37,217 nucleotides of DNA from Kiritimatiellia bacterium (GTDB taxonomy: Bacteria > Verrucomicrobiota > Kiritimatiellia > RFP12 > UBA1067), in contig JAEDMN010000004.1 of NCBI GenBank assembly GCA_016302985.1, forward strand, positions 1 through 37,217, written 5' to 3'. Position 1 is the first letter of the stretch. Every line of letters starts with the position of its first letter. A program made the position numbers and the translations under genes. A model generated the notes under the pieces. It saw nothing but the letters and a program-made list of their open reading frames with translations, did no database searches and was not told where the DNA came from. Below are positions 6,900-14,002 of the stretch, one piece after another.

Positions 6900-7589
6900 T
6901 ATTTTCCGCAGGACGAGACACTGGCAGGAGGGCCGGTAGAAGGCCGCCCCGGCCTGTTCGAAACCAGCCCGGCGGGCCTTCTCCAGGAATTCCGCCGCCG
7001 AAAGCGTGCGTTCGATCGAGGTGCGGAGGTAGGCGTAGTCGCCGCGGTTCCGCCGCGCGAAGAGCGGGGCCACGCCGCGCAGCCAGAGCGACGTCAGGCG
7101 GGCGAGGAGGCGGGACTCCAGCCGGAACAGCTCCAGCACGAGCAGATGGCCGCCCGGCTTCAGGACGCGGGCGCATTCCGCGAGCGCACGGTCCATGTCG
7201 GGGAAGTTCCGGAACCCGAAGGCGCAGGTCGCCGCGTCGAACGCCGCGTCCGGCAGATCCAGGGCGAGGGCGTTTCCCTCGCGCAGGCCGATCCGGTCCG
7301 CGAGCCCCGCGGCGGCGACCTTGCGGCGGCCGACCTCCAGCATCGCGGGCGTGAGGTCCACGCCGGTCACCCGGGCGGACGGGAACCGCCGGGCCGCGCC
7401 GATCGCGAGGTCGGCGGTGCCCGTCGCGAGGTCGAGCACGGACGCGGGGGCGGCGGATGCCGCCAGCAGCGCCAGCGCGCGCTTCCGCCACAGCACGTCG
7501 ACGCCGCACGTGAGGACGCGGTTGAGGACGTCGTACAGGCCGGCGATGCGCGTGAAGAGTCCGCGGACGTATTCGGCTTTGGGTTCCAT
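6897..7589 (-). CDS. ubiE: Ubiquinone/menaquinone C-methyltransferase UbiE/MenG
   Basis: The enzyme transfers a methyl group from S-adenosylmethionine to the quinone ring, the last step of menaquinone synthesis. The 230-residue protein contains AGLYDVLNRVLTCGVDVLWR, then motif I VLDLATGTADLAIG, VTGVDLTPAML, the family motif FGFRNFPDMDRAL, and LKPGGHLLVLELF. All match UbiE/MenG. ATG at 7589 is preferred over an in-frame ATG at 7607 because the -10 box TAGAAT lies at 7598-7603, between the two. Quinone type cannot be read from this gene alone, but menaquinone is usual in this group. Confidence 0.9.
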   Translation of the reverse strand: MEPKAEYVRGLFTRIAGLYDVLNRVLTCGVDVLWRKRALALLAASAAPASVLDLATGTADLAIGAARRFPSARVTGVDLTPAMLEVGRRKVAAAGLADRIGLREGNALALDLPDAAFDAATCAFGFRNFPDMDRALAECARVLKPGGHLLVLELFRLESRLLARLTSLWLRGVAPLFARRNRGDYAYLRTSIERTLSAAEFLEKARRAGFEQAGAAFYRPSCQCLVLRKI

Positions 7590-7597
7590 CGGGGAAG

Positions 7598-7629
7598 ATT
7601 CTACCATCCCCGGCGGGCATTCGTGTCAA
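7598..7629 (-). promoter_or_regulatory. Promoter of ubiE
   Basis: On the minus strand TTGACA (7629-7624) and TAGAAT (7603-7598) with TGG in front (extended -10). The 20-nt spacer is long, so the extended -10 may dominate. The -10 ends 8 nt before the ATG. Confidence 0.6.
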
Positions 7630-7669
7630 CGCCGCGTCGGGCGACTGTCAGGAAACGGTCAAGCGGCCC

Positions 7670-8548
7670 TCAGCGCGCGAGCGCGTTGTTGAGGCGCAGG
7701 TACCAGCGCACGATTTCGGGCCCCCAGAACATCCAGACGACCGCGCCCAGCGCCAGGAAGGGTCCGTAGGGGACGGCCGTGAAGCCGCCCAGCTTCGCCC
7801 GGCCCCGCAGGATGAGCGCCACGCCCGCGACCGCGCCGACGAACGAGGACACGATGATCGTGAAGAGCACGGCGGCCGGGCCGAAGAACGCGCCGATCGC
7901 CCCGATGAGCTTGACGTCGCCGAAGCCCAGGGCGTCCTTCCTGACGATCTTCGAGAAGATCCATCCGACCCCCCAGAGGAAGAGGAAGCCGAAGGCCATG
8001 CCGCCCAGAGACCAGTAGAGCGCGTGGAGCGCGACCCGTTCGCCCTGCAGCTCGGGAACAAGGAAGCTCAGGGGCACGCCGAGGACCATCCCGCCGATCG
8101 TCACGCGGTCCGGCAGGTAGAAGTGCTCGAGGTCGATGAACGAGGCGAGGATCAGCCCCGAGAAGACGAGCCAGTAGACGGGCACGCTCCAGAGGCAGTT
8201 CAGGCGGTGCAGCGCCAGGACGGGCGGCTCGCCGTGGAGGAAGAACGGCAGGCCCCACTGCATGTAGGCCATCAGGAAGAGGATGCCGCCCATCAGCTCG
8301 ACGACGGTGTAGCGCACGGAGATCGGCTTCCCGCAGTTCGCGCACCTCCCGCGCAGGCAGCACCAGCTGACGATCGGAATGTTCTGGTACCACTTGATCC
8401 GCGCGTCGCAGTTCGGGCAGTGCGACGGCGGATACGCCACGCTCTCCCCGCGCGGGATGCGCCAGATGCAGACGTTCAGGAAACTCGCGACGCAGCAGCC
8501 CATCGCAAACGCGAACCACGCGAAGACCAGAAAATAGTACAAGTCCAT
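7670..8548 (-). CDS. pilD: Prepilin peptidase / N-methyltransferase
   Basis: PilD/GspO cleaves and N-methylates type IV prepilins and pseudopilins in the inner membrane. The 292-residue protein has the zinc-binding Cys pairs HCPNC (Cys44, Cys47) and RCANC (Cys69, Cys72) of the N-terminal methylase domain. The two catalytic aspartates of the peptidase domain are in ASFIDLEHFYLPD (Asp139) and GFGDVKL (Asp211). About eight membrane helices are apparent. Length and order are as in bifunctional enzymes. It follows the U32 gene by 16 nt, so it is probably the last gene of the polA operon. No pilin or secretion ATPase gene is in the window. Confidence 0.93.
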   Translation of the reverse strand: MDLYYFLVFAWFAFAMGCCVASFLNVCIWRIPRGESVAYPPSHCPNCDARIKWYQNIPIVSWCCLRGRCANCGKPISVRYTVVELMGGILFLMAYMQWGLPFFLHGEPPVLALHRLNCLWSVPVYWLVFSGLILASFIDLEHFYLPDRVTIGGMVLGVPLSFLVPELQGERVALHALYWSLGGMAFGFLFLWGVGWIFSKIVRKDALGFGDVKLIGAIGAFFGPAAVLFTIIVSSFVGAVAGVALILRGRAKLGGFTAVPYGPFLALGAVVWMFWGPEIVRWYLRLNNALAR

Positions 8549-8564
8549 ACGTCCCTCCCCTTCC

Positions 8565-9809
8565 CTACGCCCGGTCGGCCGGCGCCATCAGAAACACCTT
8601 GTCGCCCACGCGCACGCGCGGGCACGGGAACGTCGCCCAGGTGCCGCGTTCGGCGCGGGCGAGCACCTCGTCGTCGCGGCGCAGCGCCGTGACGGAGAGG
8701 TCCACGACGCCCGTCGTCGACCCGTGCACCTGCACGTGGTCCCCCAGGGCGAGCGCGTTGTCCTGCACCTGCACCTGCGCGATGCCGGCCTTCGCGAAGT
8801 AGTCGAGGACGACGCCGACATAGCGCTTCACCGTCGTCGCGAGGGAGTCCTCGCGGTCCGTGTACTGGTCCACGCCCGGGCGTCCGAAGAAGAGCCCCGT
8901 CGTCGACTCGCGGTGGAAGACGGTGCGCGTCTCCGCGGCCAGCCTCTCCGCGAGCTCCGGCGTGAACGTCCCGTCCAGCACGGCGTCGAGTCCCGCGCGG
9001 TAGGCCTTCACCACGGCATGCACGTACTCGGGCTTGCGGGCGCGGCCCTCGATCTTGAAGGACGCGATCCCGGCCGCGACGAGCTGGTCGAGGAACGGCA
9101 GCGAGCAGAGGTCCTTGGCGGAAAGCACGGTATGCGGCGTGACCTCGAATTCGGCTTCTGCGTCGTGGATCGGGTTGCCGTCCTTGTCCGTGTAGCGGTC
9201 GACCGCCTTGATGAGGAAGCGGCGCCGGCAGGGCTGGTGGCATTCGCCCCGGTTCGCGCTGCAGCCATAGGCCTCGTGCGAGAGGAGGCAGCGCCCGGAC
9301 ATCGCGATGCACTGCGCGCCGTGCACGAACGCCTCCGTCTCGACGCCGGCCGTGCGCGAGATCTCGGCCGCCTCGGCCAGCGTGCACTCGCGCGCCAGCA
9401 CGACGCGGGCCGCGCCCTGGGCCTTCATGAAGCGGGCGGCGGCGGAATTCGAGCAGCTCATCTGCGTGGAGATGTGGAACGTCGCGCCGAGCCGGCGGCA
9501 GATGTCGACCACGCCCCAGTCCGCGACGATGAACGCGTCGACGAAGGGCTTCGCGAAGGCGATCATCTCCTCGACCGCGGCGAGTTCGCCCTCGAAGACG
9601 ATGGAGTTGAGCGTCAGGTAGAGCTTCACGCCGCGGGCGCGGCAGCGGCGCGACGCCTCGGGCAGCGTCTCCCGGTCGAAGTTGACGCCGGAGCGCGCGC
9701 GCATGTTGAAGCCGTCCAGGCCCAGGTACACCGCGTCCGCCCCGGCGTCGAGCGCCGCCTGCAGGCAGGTCATGTCGCCCGCGGGGGCGAGGATCTCGGG
9801 CCGCTTCAT
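8565..9809 (-). CDS. U32 family protein (TrhP/RlhA-like RNA hydroxylation factor)
   Basis: The 414-residue protein begins PEILAPAGDMTCLQAALDAG, the standard U32 start. It carries the Cys-rich U32 signature QCIAMSGRCLLS, then GCSANRGECHQPCRR (Cys167, 174, 183, 190, 194), which in this family probably binds an iron-sulfur cluster. Although named peptidases, TrhP and RlhA work in prephenate-dependent hydroxylation of tRNA U34 or 23S rRNA. Which RNA is modified here cannot be told. The C-terminal beta-barrel region (VQVQDNALALGDHVQVHG) fits the TrhP type. It starts 1 nt after the polA stop and is surely cotranslated with polA. Confidence 0.87.
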   Translation of the reverse strand: MKRPEILAPAGDMTCLQAALDAGADAVYLGLDGFNMRARSGVNFDRETLPEASRRCRARGVKLYLTLNSIVFEGELAAVEEMIAFAKPFVDAFIVADWGVVDICRRLGATFHISTQMSCSNSAAARFMKAQGAARVVLARECTLAEAAEISRTAGVETEAFVHGAQCIAMSGRCLLSHEAYGCSANRGECHQPCRRRFLIKAVDRYTDKDGNPIHDAEAEFEVTPHTVLSAKDLCSLPFLDQLVAAGIASFKIEGRARKPEYVHAVVKAYRAGLDAVLDGTFTPELAERLAAETRTVFHRESTTGLFFGRPGVDQYTDREDSLATTVKRYVGVVLDYFAKAGIAQVQVQDNALALGDHVQVHGSTTGVVDLSVTALRRDDEVLARAERGTWATFPCPRVRVGDKVFLMAPADRA

Positions 9810-9810
9810 G

Positions 9811-12636
9811 TCAGTGCGCCTCGAGCCAGTTGCGGCCGACGCCGACGGAGACCTCGAGCGGCACGCCGAGGGACATCGCGCCCTCCATTTCGCGCTTCAC
9901 GATCGCCTTGACCTGCTCGACCTCGTCCTTCGGGACGTCGAAGAGCAGTTCGTCGTGGATCTGCAGGATCATCCGCGTCTTCAGTCCCGCGGCCCTGAGC
10001 GCGCGGTCCACCTTCACCATCGCGAGCTTGATCAGGTCCGCGGCCGTGCCCTGCACGGGCGTGTTGATCGCGTCGCGTTCGGCGCCCTGGCGGGCGGTCG
10101 CGTTGCGCGAATCGATGTCGCGGAGCGTCCGGCGGCGGCCCAGCGCGGTGACGGCGCAGCCCGCGGCGCGGGCCTTGGCGATGGAGGTGTCCATGAACGC
10201 GCGGATCTTCGGGTAGAGCTTGAAGTAGGTGTCGATGAGGGACGCCGCCTCCTTGCGCGCGACCTGGAGGCGCTGCGCGAGCCCGAAGGCCGAGATGCCG
10301 TAGATGATGCCGAAGTTGACCATCTTGCACTTCCGGCGCATGTCGTCCGTCACGAGCCCCGGCAGGACGTCGTAGACGCGCGCCGCGGTCTCGCGGTGGA
10401 TGTCCGCGCCCTGCGCGAAGGCCTCGAGCATCGAGGCGTCGCCGCTCATCGCGGCCATGATGCGCAGCTCGATCTGGGAGTAGTCGGCCGCGACGAGCAC
10501 GTGGTCCGCGTCGCGCGGCACGACCGCGGCCCGGATGAGCTTGCCGCGGTCGGTGCGGACCGGGAGGTTCTGCAGGTTGGGGTCCGAGGAGGACAGTCGC
10601 CCGGTCTCGGTGAAGGCCTGCGCGAAGGTCGTGTGGACGCGCCCGTCCGCGGGGTCGATGCACTGGGGCAGCTTGTCGACATAGGTGGACTTGAGCTTGG
10701 TGCAGGCGCGGTACTCGAGGATCTTGCGGACGACGGGGTGCTCGTCGACGAGGGACTGGAGCGCCTTCTCGTCCGTGGAGTACTGCCCGCTCTGCGTCTT
10801 CTTGGCGCCGGCCGGCTTCAGGCCCAGCTTGCCGTAGAGGAACTCCGCCAGCTGCTTCGGCGAGTCGATGTTGAGCGCCGGTTCGCCGCAGGCGCGGATG
10901 TCGAACGCGAGCTGGTCGATCTCGCGGCCGAGCTCGACCCCGAAGCGCCCGAGCGCGGGCACGTCGATCTTCACGCCCGCGCGCTCCATCTCGACGAGAA
11001 TCGGCACGAGCGGCTCCTCGCTCTGCTCGAGCGCGGGCAGGGCGCCCGCGTCCGCGGCCCGCGGGCGCAGCACGGCGTCGAGGCGCAGCGTCACGTCGGC
11101 GTCCTCCGCCGCGTAGTCGAGGATCTCCTCGGGCGGAAGGTCCGCCATGTTCCGCTGCTCCTTCCCGCGCTCCTTCTCGCCGATGAGGCGCTCGATCGGG
11201 ATGGGGTCGTAGTGCAGGAATTCGCGCGCGAGGAAGTCCATGCCGTGGCGCGCGGCCGCGTCGGTCACGTAGTGCTCGAGCATCGTGTCGTGCACGGTCG
11301 GCCCGAAGGAGATGCCGTAGCGGCCGAGCACGGCCATGTCGAACTTCGCGTTCTGGGCGACGAGGACCTTCGAGCGGTCGGCGAACGCGCGGGCGAAAAT
11401 CTGGACGAAGGCGCGGGCGCGCGCGCGCGCGTCGGGCGCGGCGGCGGCCTTCGCGTTCGCGCGTGCGAAGAGGTCGTCCGCGGCGGCGTCCGCGGCCGGG
11501 GCGCCGCCGTGCGCGGGCACGGCGACGTACCAGGCGCGGCCGGGTTCGGTCGCGAAGCTCATGCCGACGAGGTCGGCCGTGCGCGCGTTCGTGCCGGTGG
11601 TCTCCGTGTCGAAGGCGAACTTCGGCGCGGCCTCGAGCGTCCAGGCGAGCTCGCGCGCCTCGGCCTCGGTCTTCACGAGCGTGTAGGCGTGCGGCCAGTC
11701 GGCGAGCGTCTGGTAGGCGGGCAGTTCCGCCGCGACGGCGGCCGAGGTCTTCGCGGACGCCGCGGCGGACGTGCCGAGCAGGCGCTTCGCGAGCGTGTTG
11801 AGCTCGTACTTCGCGCAGACGGCCGCGACCTTCTCCGCGTCGAGCTCACCCCGGGCGAACGCGTTCCAGTCCACGTCGAGCGGCACGTCGGTGCGGATCG
11901 TCGTGAGGAACTTGGACATCTTCGCGTCCGCGGCGCCGGCCGCGATCTTCTCGCCGAGCTTGCCCTTGATCTCCGCGGCGTGCGCGAGGATCTCCTCGAC
12001 CGTGCCGTACTGCGCGAGGAGGCCGGCAGCCGTCTTCTCGCCGACGCCCTTGACGCCGGGGATGTTGTCCGACGCGTCGCCCGCGAGCGCGAGCCAGTCG
12101 ATCATCTGCGCGGGGGAGGCGAGCGACCAGTGCTCCTTCACGCGTTCGACGTCGTAGACCTCCGGGCCGTCCTTGCCGTGGCCCGGCCGGAAGAGGCTGA
12201 TGTGCGGCGCGACGAGCTGCGCGGCGTCCTTGTCCGGCGTCGCCAGGAAGACCTCGAACCCCTCCGCCGCCGCGCGCACGGCGAGCGTGCCCATCACGTC
12301 GTCGGCCTCGAAACCCTCCTTGCGCAGCACGGGGATGCCGAGCGCCTGGGCGAGCTCGAGGGCGTAGGGGATGTTCGCCGCGAGGTCCTCGGGCATCTTC
12401 TCGCGCTGCGCCTTGTAGGCGGGATAGGCCTCGTGGCGGAACGTGGGGCCGCCGGGGTCCATCGCGAGCACCGCGTGCGTCGGCCTGTGCTCCGCGAGAA
12501 TCGACGTGACGCCGTTGGCGAAGCCGATGAGGGCGCTGACGTTCAGGCCCGAAGTCGTCATGCGCGGATTGCGGAGGAAAACGAAGTGCCCCTTGTAGAG
12601 GAAGGGCATGAGGTCGATGATGAAAAGCGTCTTCAC
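9811..12636 (-). CDS. polA: DNA polymerase I
   Basis: The 941-residue protein has all three classical parts. The N-terminal 5'-3' nuclease runs from KTLFIIDLMPFLYKGHF through EADDVMGTL and GDASDNIPGVKGVGEKTA. The 3'-5' exonuclease keeps DTETTG (Asp343, Glu345), NAKFDMAVL and YAAEDADVTLRL, so proofreading should be active. The polymerase has motif A VAADYSQIELRIM, motif B RRKCKMVNFGIIYG and motif C QIHDELLFDV. It fills gaps in repair and Okazaki processing. The GTG at 12636 is chosen because it gives MKTLFIIDL and lies 6 nt behind TATACT without a ribosome binding site. A run of alternating CG near 11418-11430 codes for an Ala/Arg linker inside the exonuclease domain. Confidence 0.96.
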   Translation of the reverse strand: MKTLFIIDLMPFLYKGHFVFLRNPRMTTSGLNVSALIGFANGVTSILAEHRPTHAVLAMDPGGPTFRHEAYPAYKAQREKMPEDLAANIPYALELAQALGIPVLRKEGFEADDVMGTLAVRAAAEGFEVFLATPDKDAAQLVAPHISLFRPGHGKDGPEVYDVERVKEHWSLASPAQMIDWLALAGDASDNIPGVKGVGEKTAAGLLAQYGTVEEILAHAAEIKGKLGEKIAAGAADAKMSKFLTTIRTDVPLDVDWNAFARGELDAEKVAAVCAKYELNTLAKRLLGTSAAASAKTSAAVAAELPAYQTLADWPHAYTLVKTEAEARELAWTLEAAPKFAFDTETTGTNARTADLVGMSFATEPGRAWYVAVPAHGGAPAADAAADDLFARANAKAAAAPDARARARAFVQIFARAFADRSKVLVAQNAKFDMAVLGRYGISFGPTVHDTMLEHYVTDAAARHGMDFLAREFLHYDPIPIERLIGEKERGKEQRNMADLPPEEILDYAAEDADVTLRLDAVLRPRAADAGALPALEQSEEPLVPILVEMERAGVKIDVPALGRFGVELGREIDQLAFDIRACGEPALNIDSPKQLAEFLYGKLGLKPAGAKKTQSGQYSTDEKALQSLVDEHPVVRKILEYRACTKLKSTYVDKLPQCIDPADGRVHTTFAQAFTETGRLSSSDPNLQNLPVRTDRGKLIRAAVVPRDADHVLVAADYSQIELRIMAAMSGDASMLEAFAQGADIHRETAARVYDVLPGLVTDDMRRKCKMVNFGIIYGISAFGLAQRLQVARKEAASLIDTYFKLYPKIRAFMDTSIAKARAAGCAVTALGRRRTLRDIDSRNATARQGAERDAINTPVQGTAADLIKLAMVKVDRALRAAGLKTRMILQIHDELLFDVPKDEVEQVKAIVKREMEGAMSLGVPLEVSVGVGRNWLEAH

Positions 12637-12642
12637 GGAAAT

Positions 12643-12651
12643 AGTATAACA
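12643..12651 (-). promoter_or_regulatory. Extended -10 promoter element of polA
   Basis: TGTTATACT on the minus strand. The hexamer ends 6 nt before the GTG start, so transcription should begin at or next to the start codon. No -35 match is visible at 16-18 nt, where the aroA hairpin lies. Confidence 0.6.
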
Positions 12652-12654
12652 CAA

Positions 12655-12687
12655 CGGCCGGCCACCCGTGGAACAGGCGGCCGGCCG
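12655..12687 (-). terminator. Probable terminator hairpin after aroA
   Basis: CGGCCGGCC (12655-12663) pairs with its complement in 12679-12687 around a short loop, 23 nt after the aroA stop. On the minus strand it is followed by TTGTGTTATACT, a weak T-rich stretch that also forms the polA -10. The stem thus separates the export/aroA operon from polA. Confidence 0.55.
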
Positions 12688-12709
12688 GGATTGGATCTTC
12701 AGGTCCTGT

Positions 12710-13999
12710 TCAGCAGACCTCGGGCACGCCCAGCGCGACGAGCGAGGGGACGAAGGACGGGAAGGACTCGTTCAGGATCTCGGCGCCCTCCACCGAGACG
12801 GGGGCCCGCAGCCCGCAGAGGGCCATCGACATGGCGAGGCGGTGGTCGCCGTTCGCCTGCGCCGTGCCGCCCGTCAGCGTGCCGCCATGGACCGCGAAGC
12901 CGTCGTCGAACTCGTCCACCTCCGCGCCCAGCGCACGCAGCTGCGTGACGATGGCGGCAATGCGGTCCGACTCCTTGTAGCGAAGCTCCTTCGCCTCGCG
13001 CACGACGGTGACGCCTTCGGCGAACGCCGCCACGGCCGCGATGGCCGGGAACTCGTCGATCGACCGCACCACGAGGTCGCCCTTGATCTCGACGGCCTTC
13101 AGCGGCGCGGCCGCCACCGTCACGTCCGCCACGGGCTCGCCCATCTCATCCCGCGCGTTCGCGCGGGAGACCACGGCGCCCATCGACTCCAGCACGTCGA
13201 GGATGCCCGTACGCGTGGGATTGACGCCGATGCCCGTCACCGTGATCCGGCTGCCGGGCACGAGCGCGGCCGCGGCGAAGAGGAAGGTGGCGGAGGAGAT
13301 GTCGCCCGGCAGGGTCGCGTGCAGGGAACGCAGAGGACGCGCCAGGGGGCGGACCGTCGAGACAAAGCCCTCCGAGGAGATTTCGGCGCCCATCGACCCC
13401 AGCATGCGCGCCGTGTGGTCGCGCACCGGGCCCGGCACCGTGAAACGGCTCGCGCCGGACGCCCCCAGCGCGGCGATCTGCAGGCAGCTCAGCACCTGCG
13501 CGGAGGCGACGGGCACGGCATAGTCGACGGGCTTCAGCCGGCCCGCCGCGGAAAAGACCAGCGGCGCCCGCCCGTCGTCCGTGGCGATCTCGGCGCCCAT
13601 TGCGCGCAGGGGGTCCGCCACGCGGTTCATCGGACGGCGGCGCAGCCCCGCGCTGCCGTCCAGCGTCGCCGACGACCCGGTGCCCGCGACCGCGCCGGCC
13701 ATCAGGCGGATCGTCGTCGCGGAGTTGCCGCAGTAGCCCGTCGCGCCCGCATTCGGAAAGGGACGGAACCCGTTGCCCTTCACGCGCAGGACGCCCGCCT
13801 CGAGCGAAGAGGGCACGCCCAGGGACTCCAGCGCGCCGCGCATCGCGCGCGTCACGCCGCTGTCGGGGTAGTTGCGGACCTCGCTCTCGCCTTCCGCGAG
13901 GGAGGCGAAGAGCATCGCGCGGTGGGCCAGGGACTTGTCGCCCGGCACCTCGACCGCGCCGGAAAGCGGACGGGCGCAGCAGGGGAGGGTCAGCTTCAA
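12710..13999 (-). CDS. aroA: 3-phosphoshikimate 1-carboxyvinyltransferase (EPSP synthase)
   Basis: AroA joins phosphoenolpyruvate and shikimate-3-phosphate. The 429-residue protein has GDKSLAHR (20-27), RRRPMNRVADPLRAMGAEI, PVASAQVLSCLQIA, RDHTARMLGSMGAE, NPTRTGILDVL, ELRYKESDRI and GDHRLAMSMAL, nearest in pattern to Bacillus-type and class II enzymes. The phosphoenolpyruvate loop reads GNSATTIRL (91-99): Ala94 replaces the Gly that equals Gly96 of E. coli. That change and the class II features make glyphosate tolerance likely, an inference only. The start is TTG at 13999, 3 nt after the kinase stop, with AGGAA upstream, so aroA is read as the last gene of the polysaccharide export operon. 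Confidence 0.94.
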   Translation of the reverse strand: MKLTLPCCARPLSGAVEVPGDKSLAHRAMLFASLAEGESEVRNYPDSGVTRAMRGALESLGVPSSLEAGVLRVKGNGFRPFPNAGATGYCGNSATTIRLMAGAVAGTGSSATLDGSAGLRRRPMNRVADPLRAMGAEIATDDGRAPLVFSAAGRLKPVDYAVPVASAQVLSCLQIAALGASGASRFTVPGPVRDHTARMLGSMGAEISSEGFVSTVRPLARPLRSLHATLPGDISSATFLFAAAALVPGSRITVTGIGVNPTRTGILDVLESMGAVVSRANARDEMGEPVADVTVAAAPLKAVEIKGDLVVRSIDEFPAIAAVAAFAEGVTVVREAKELRYKESDRIAAIVTQLRALGAEVDEFDDGFAVHGGTLTGGTAQANGDHRLAMSMALCGLRAPVSVEGAEILNESFPSFVPSLVALGVPEVC

Positions 14000-14002
14000 G
14001 GC

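Noticed and set aside
5055..7769. 900-codon plus-strand frame opposite plsC, the coiled-coil gene and ubiE
   Set aside because: Composition typical of an antisense frame; no domain and no promoter or ribosome binding site.
11418..11430. Alternating CG run in polA as a Z-DNA or slippage site
   Set aside because: Short and in frame with an Ala/Arg linker; explained by GC-rich codon usage.
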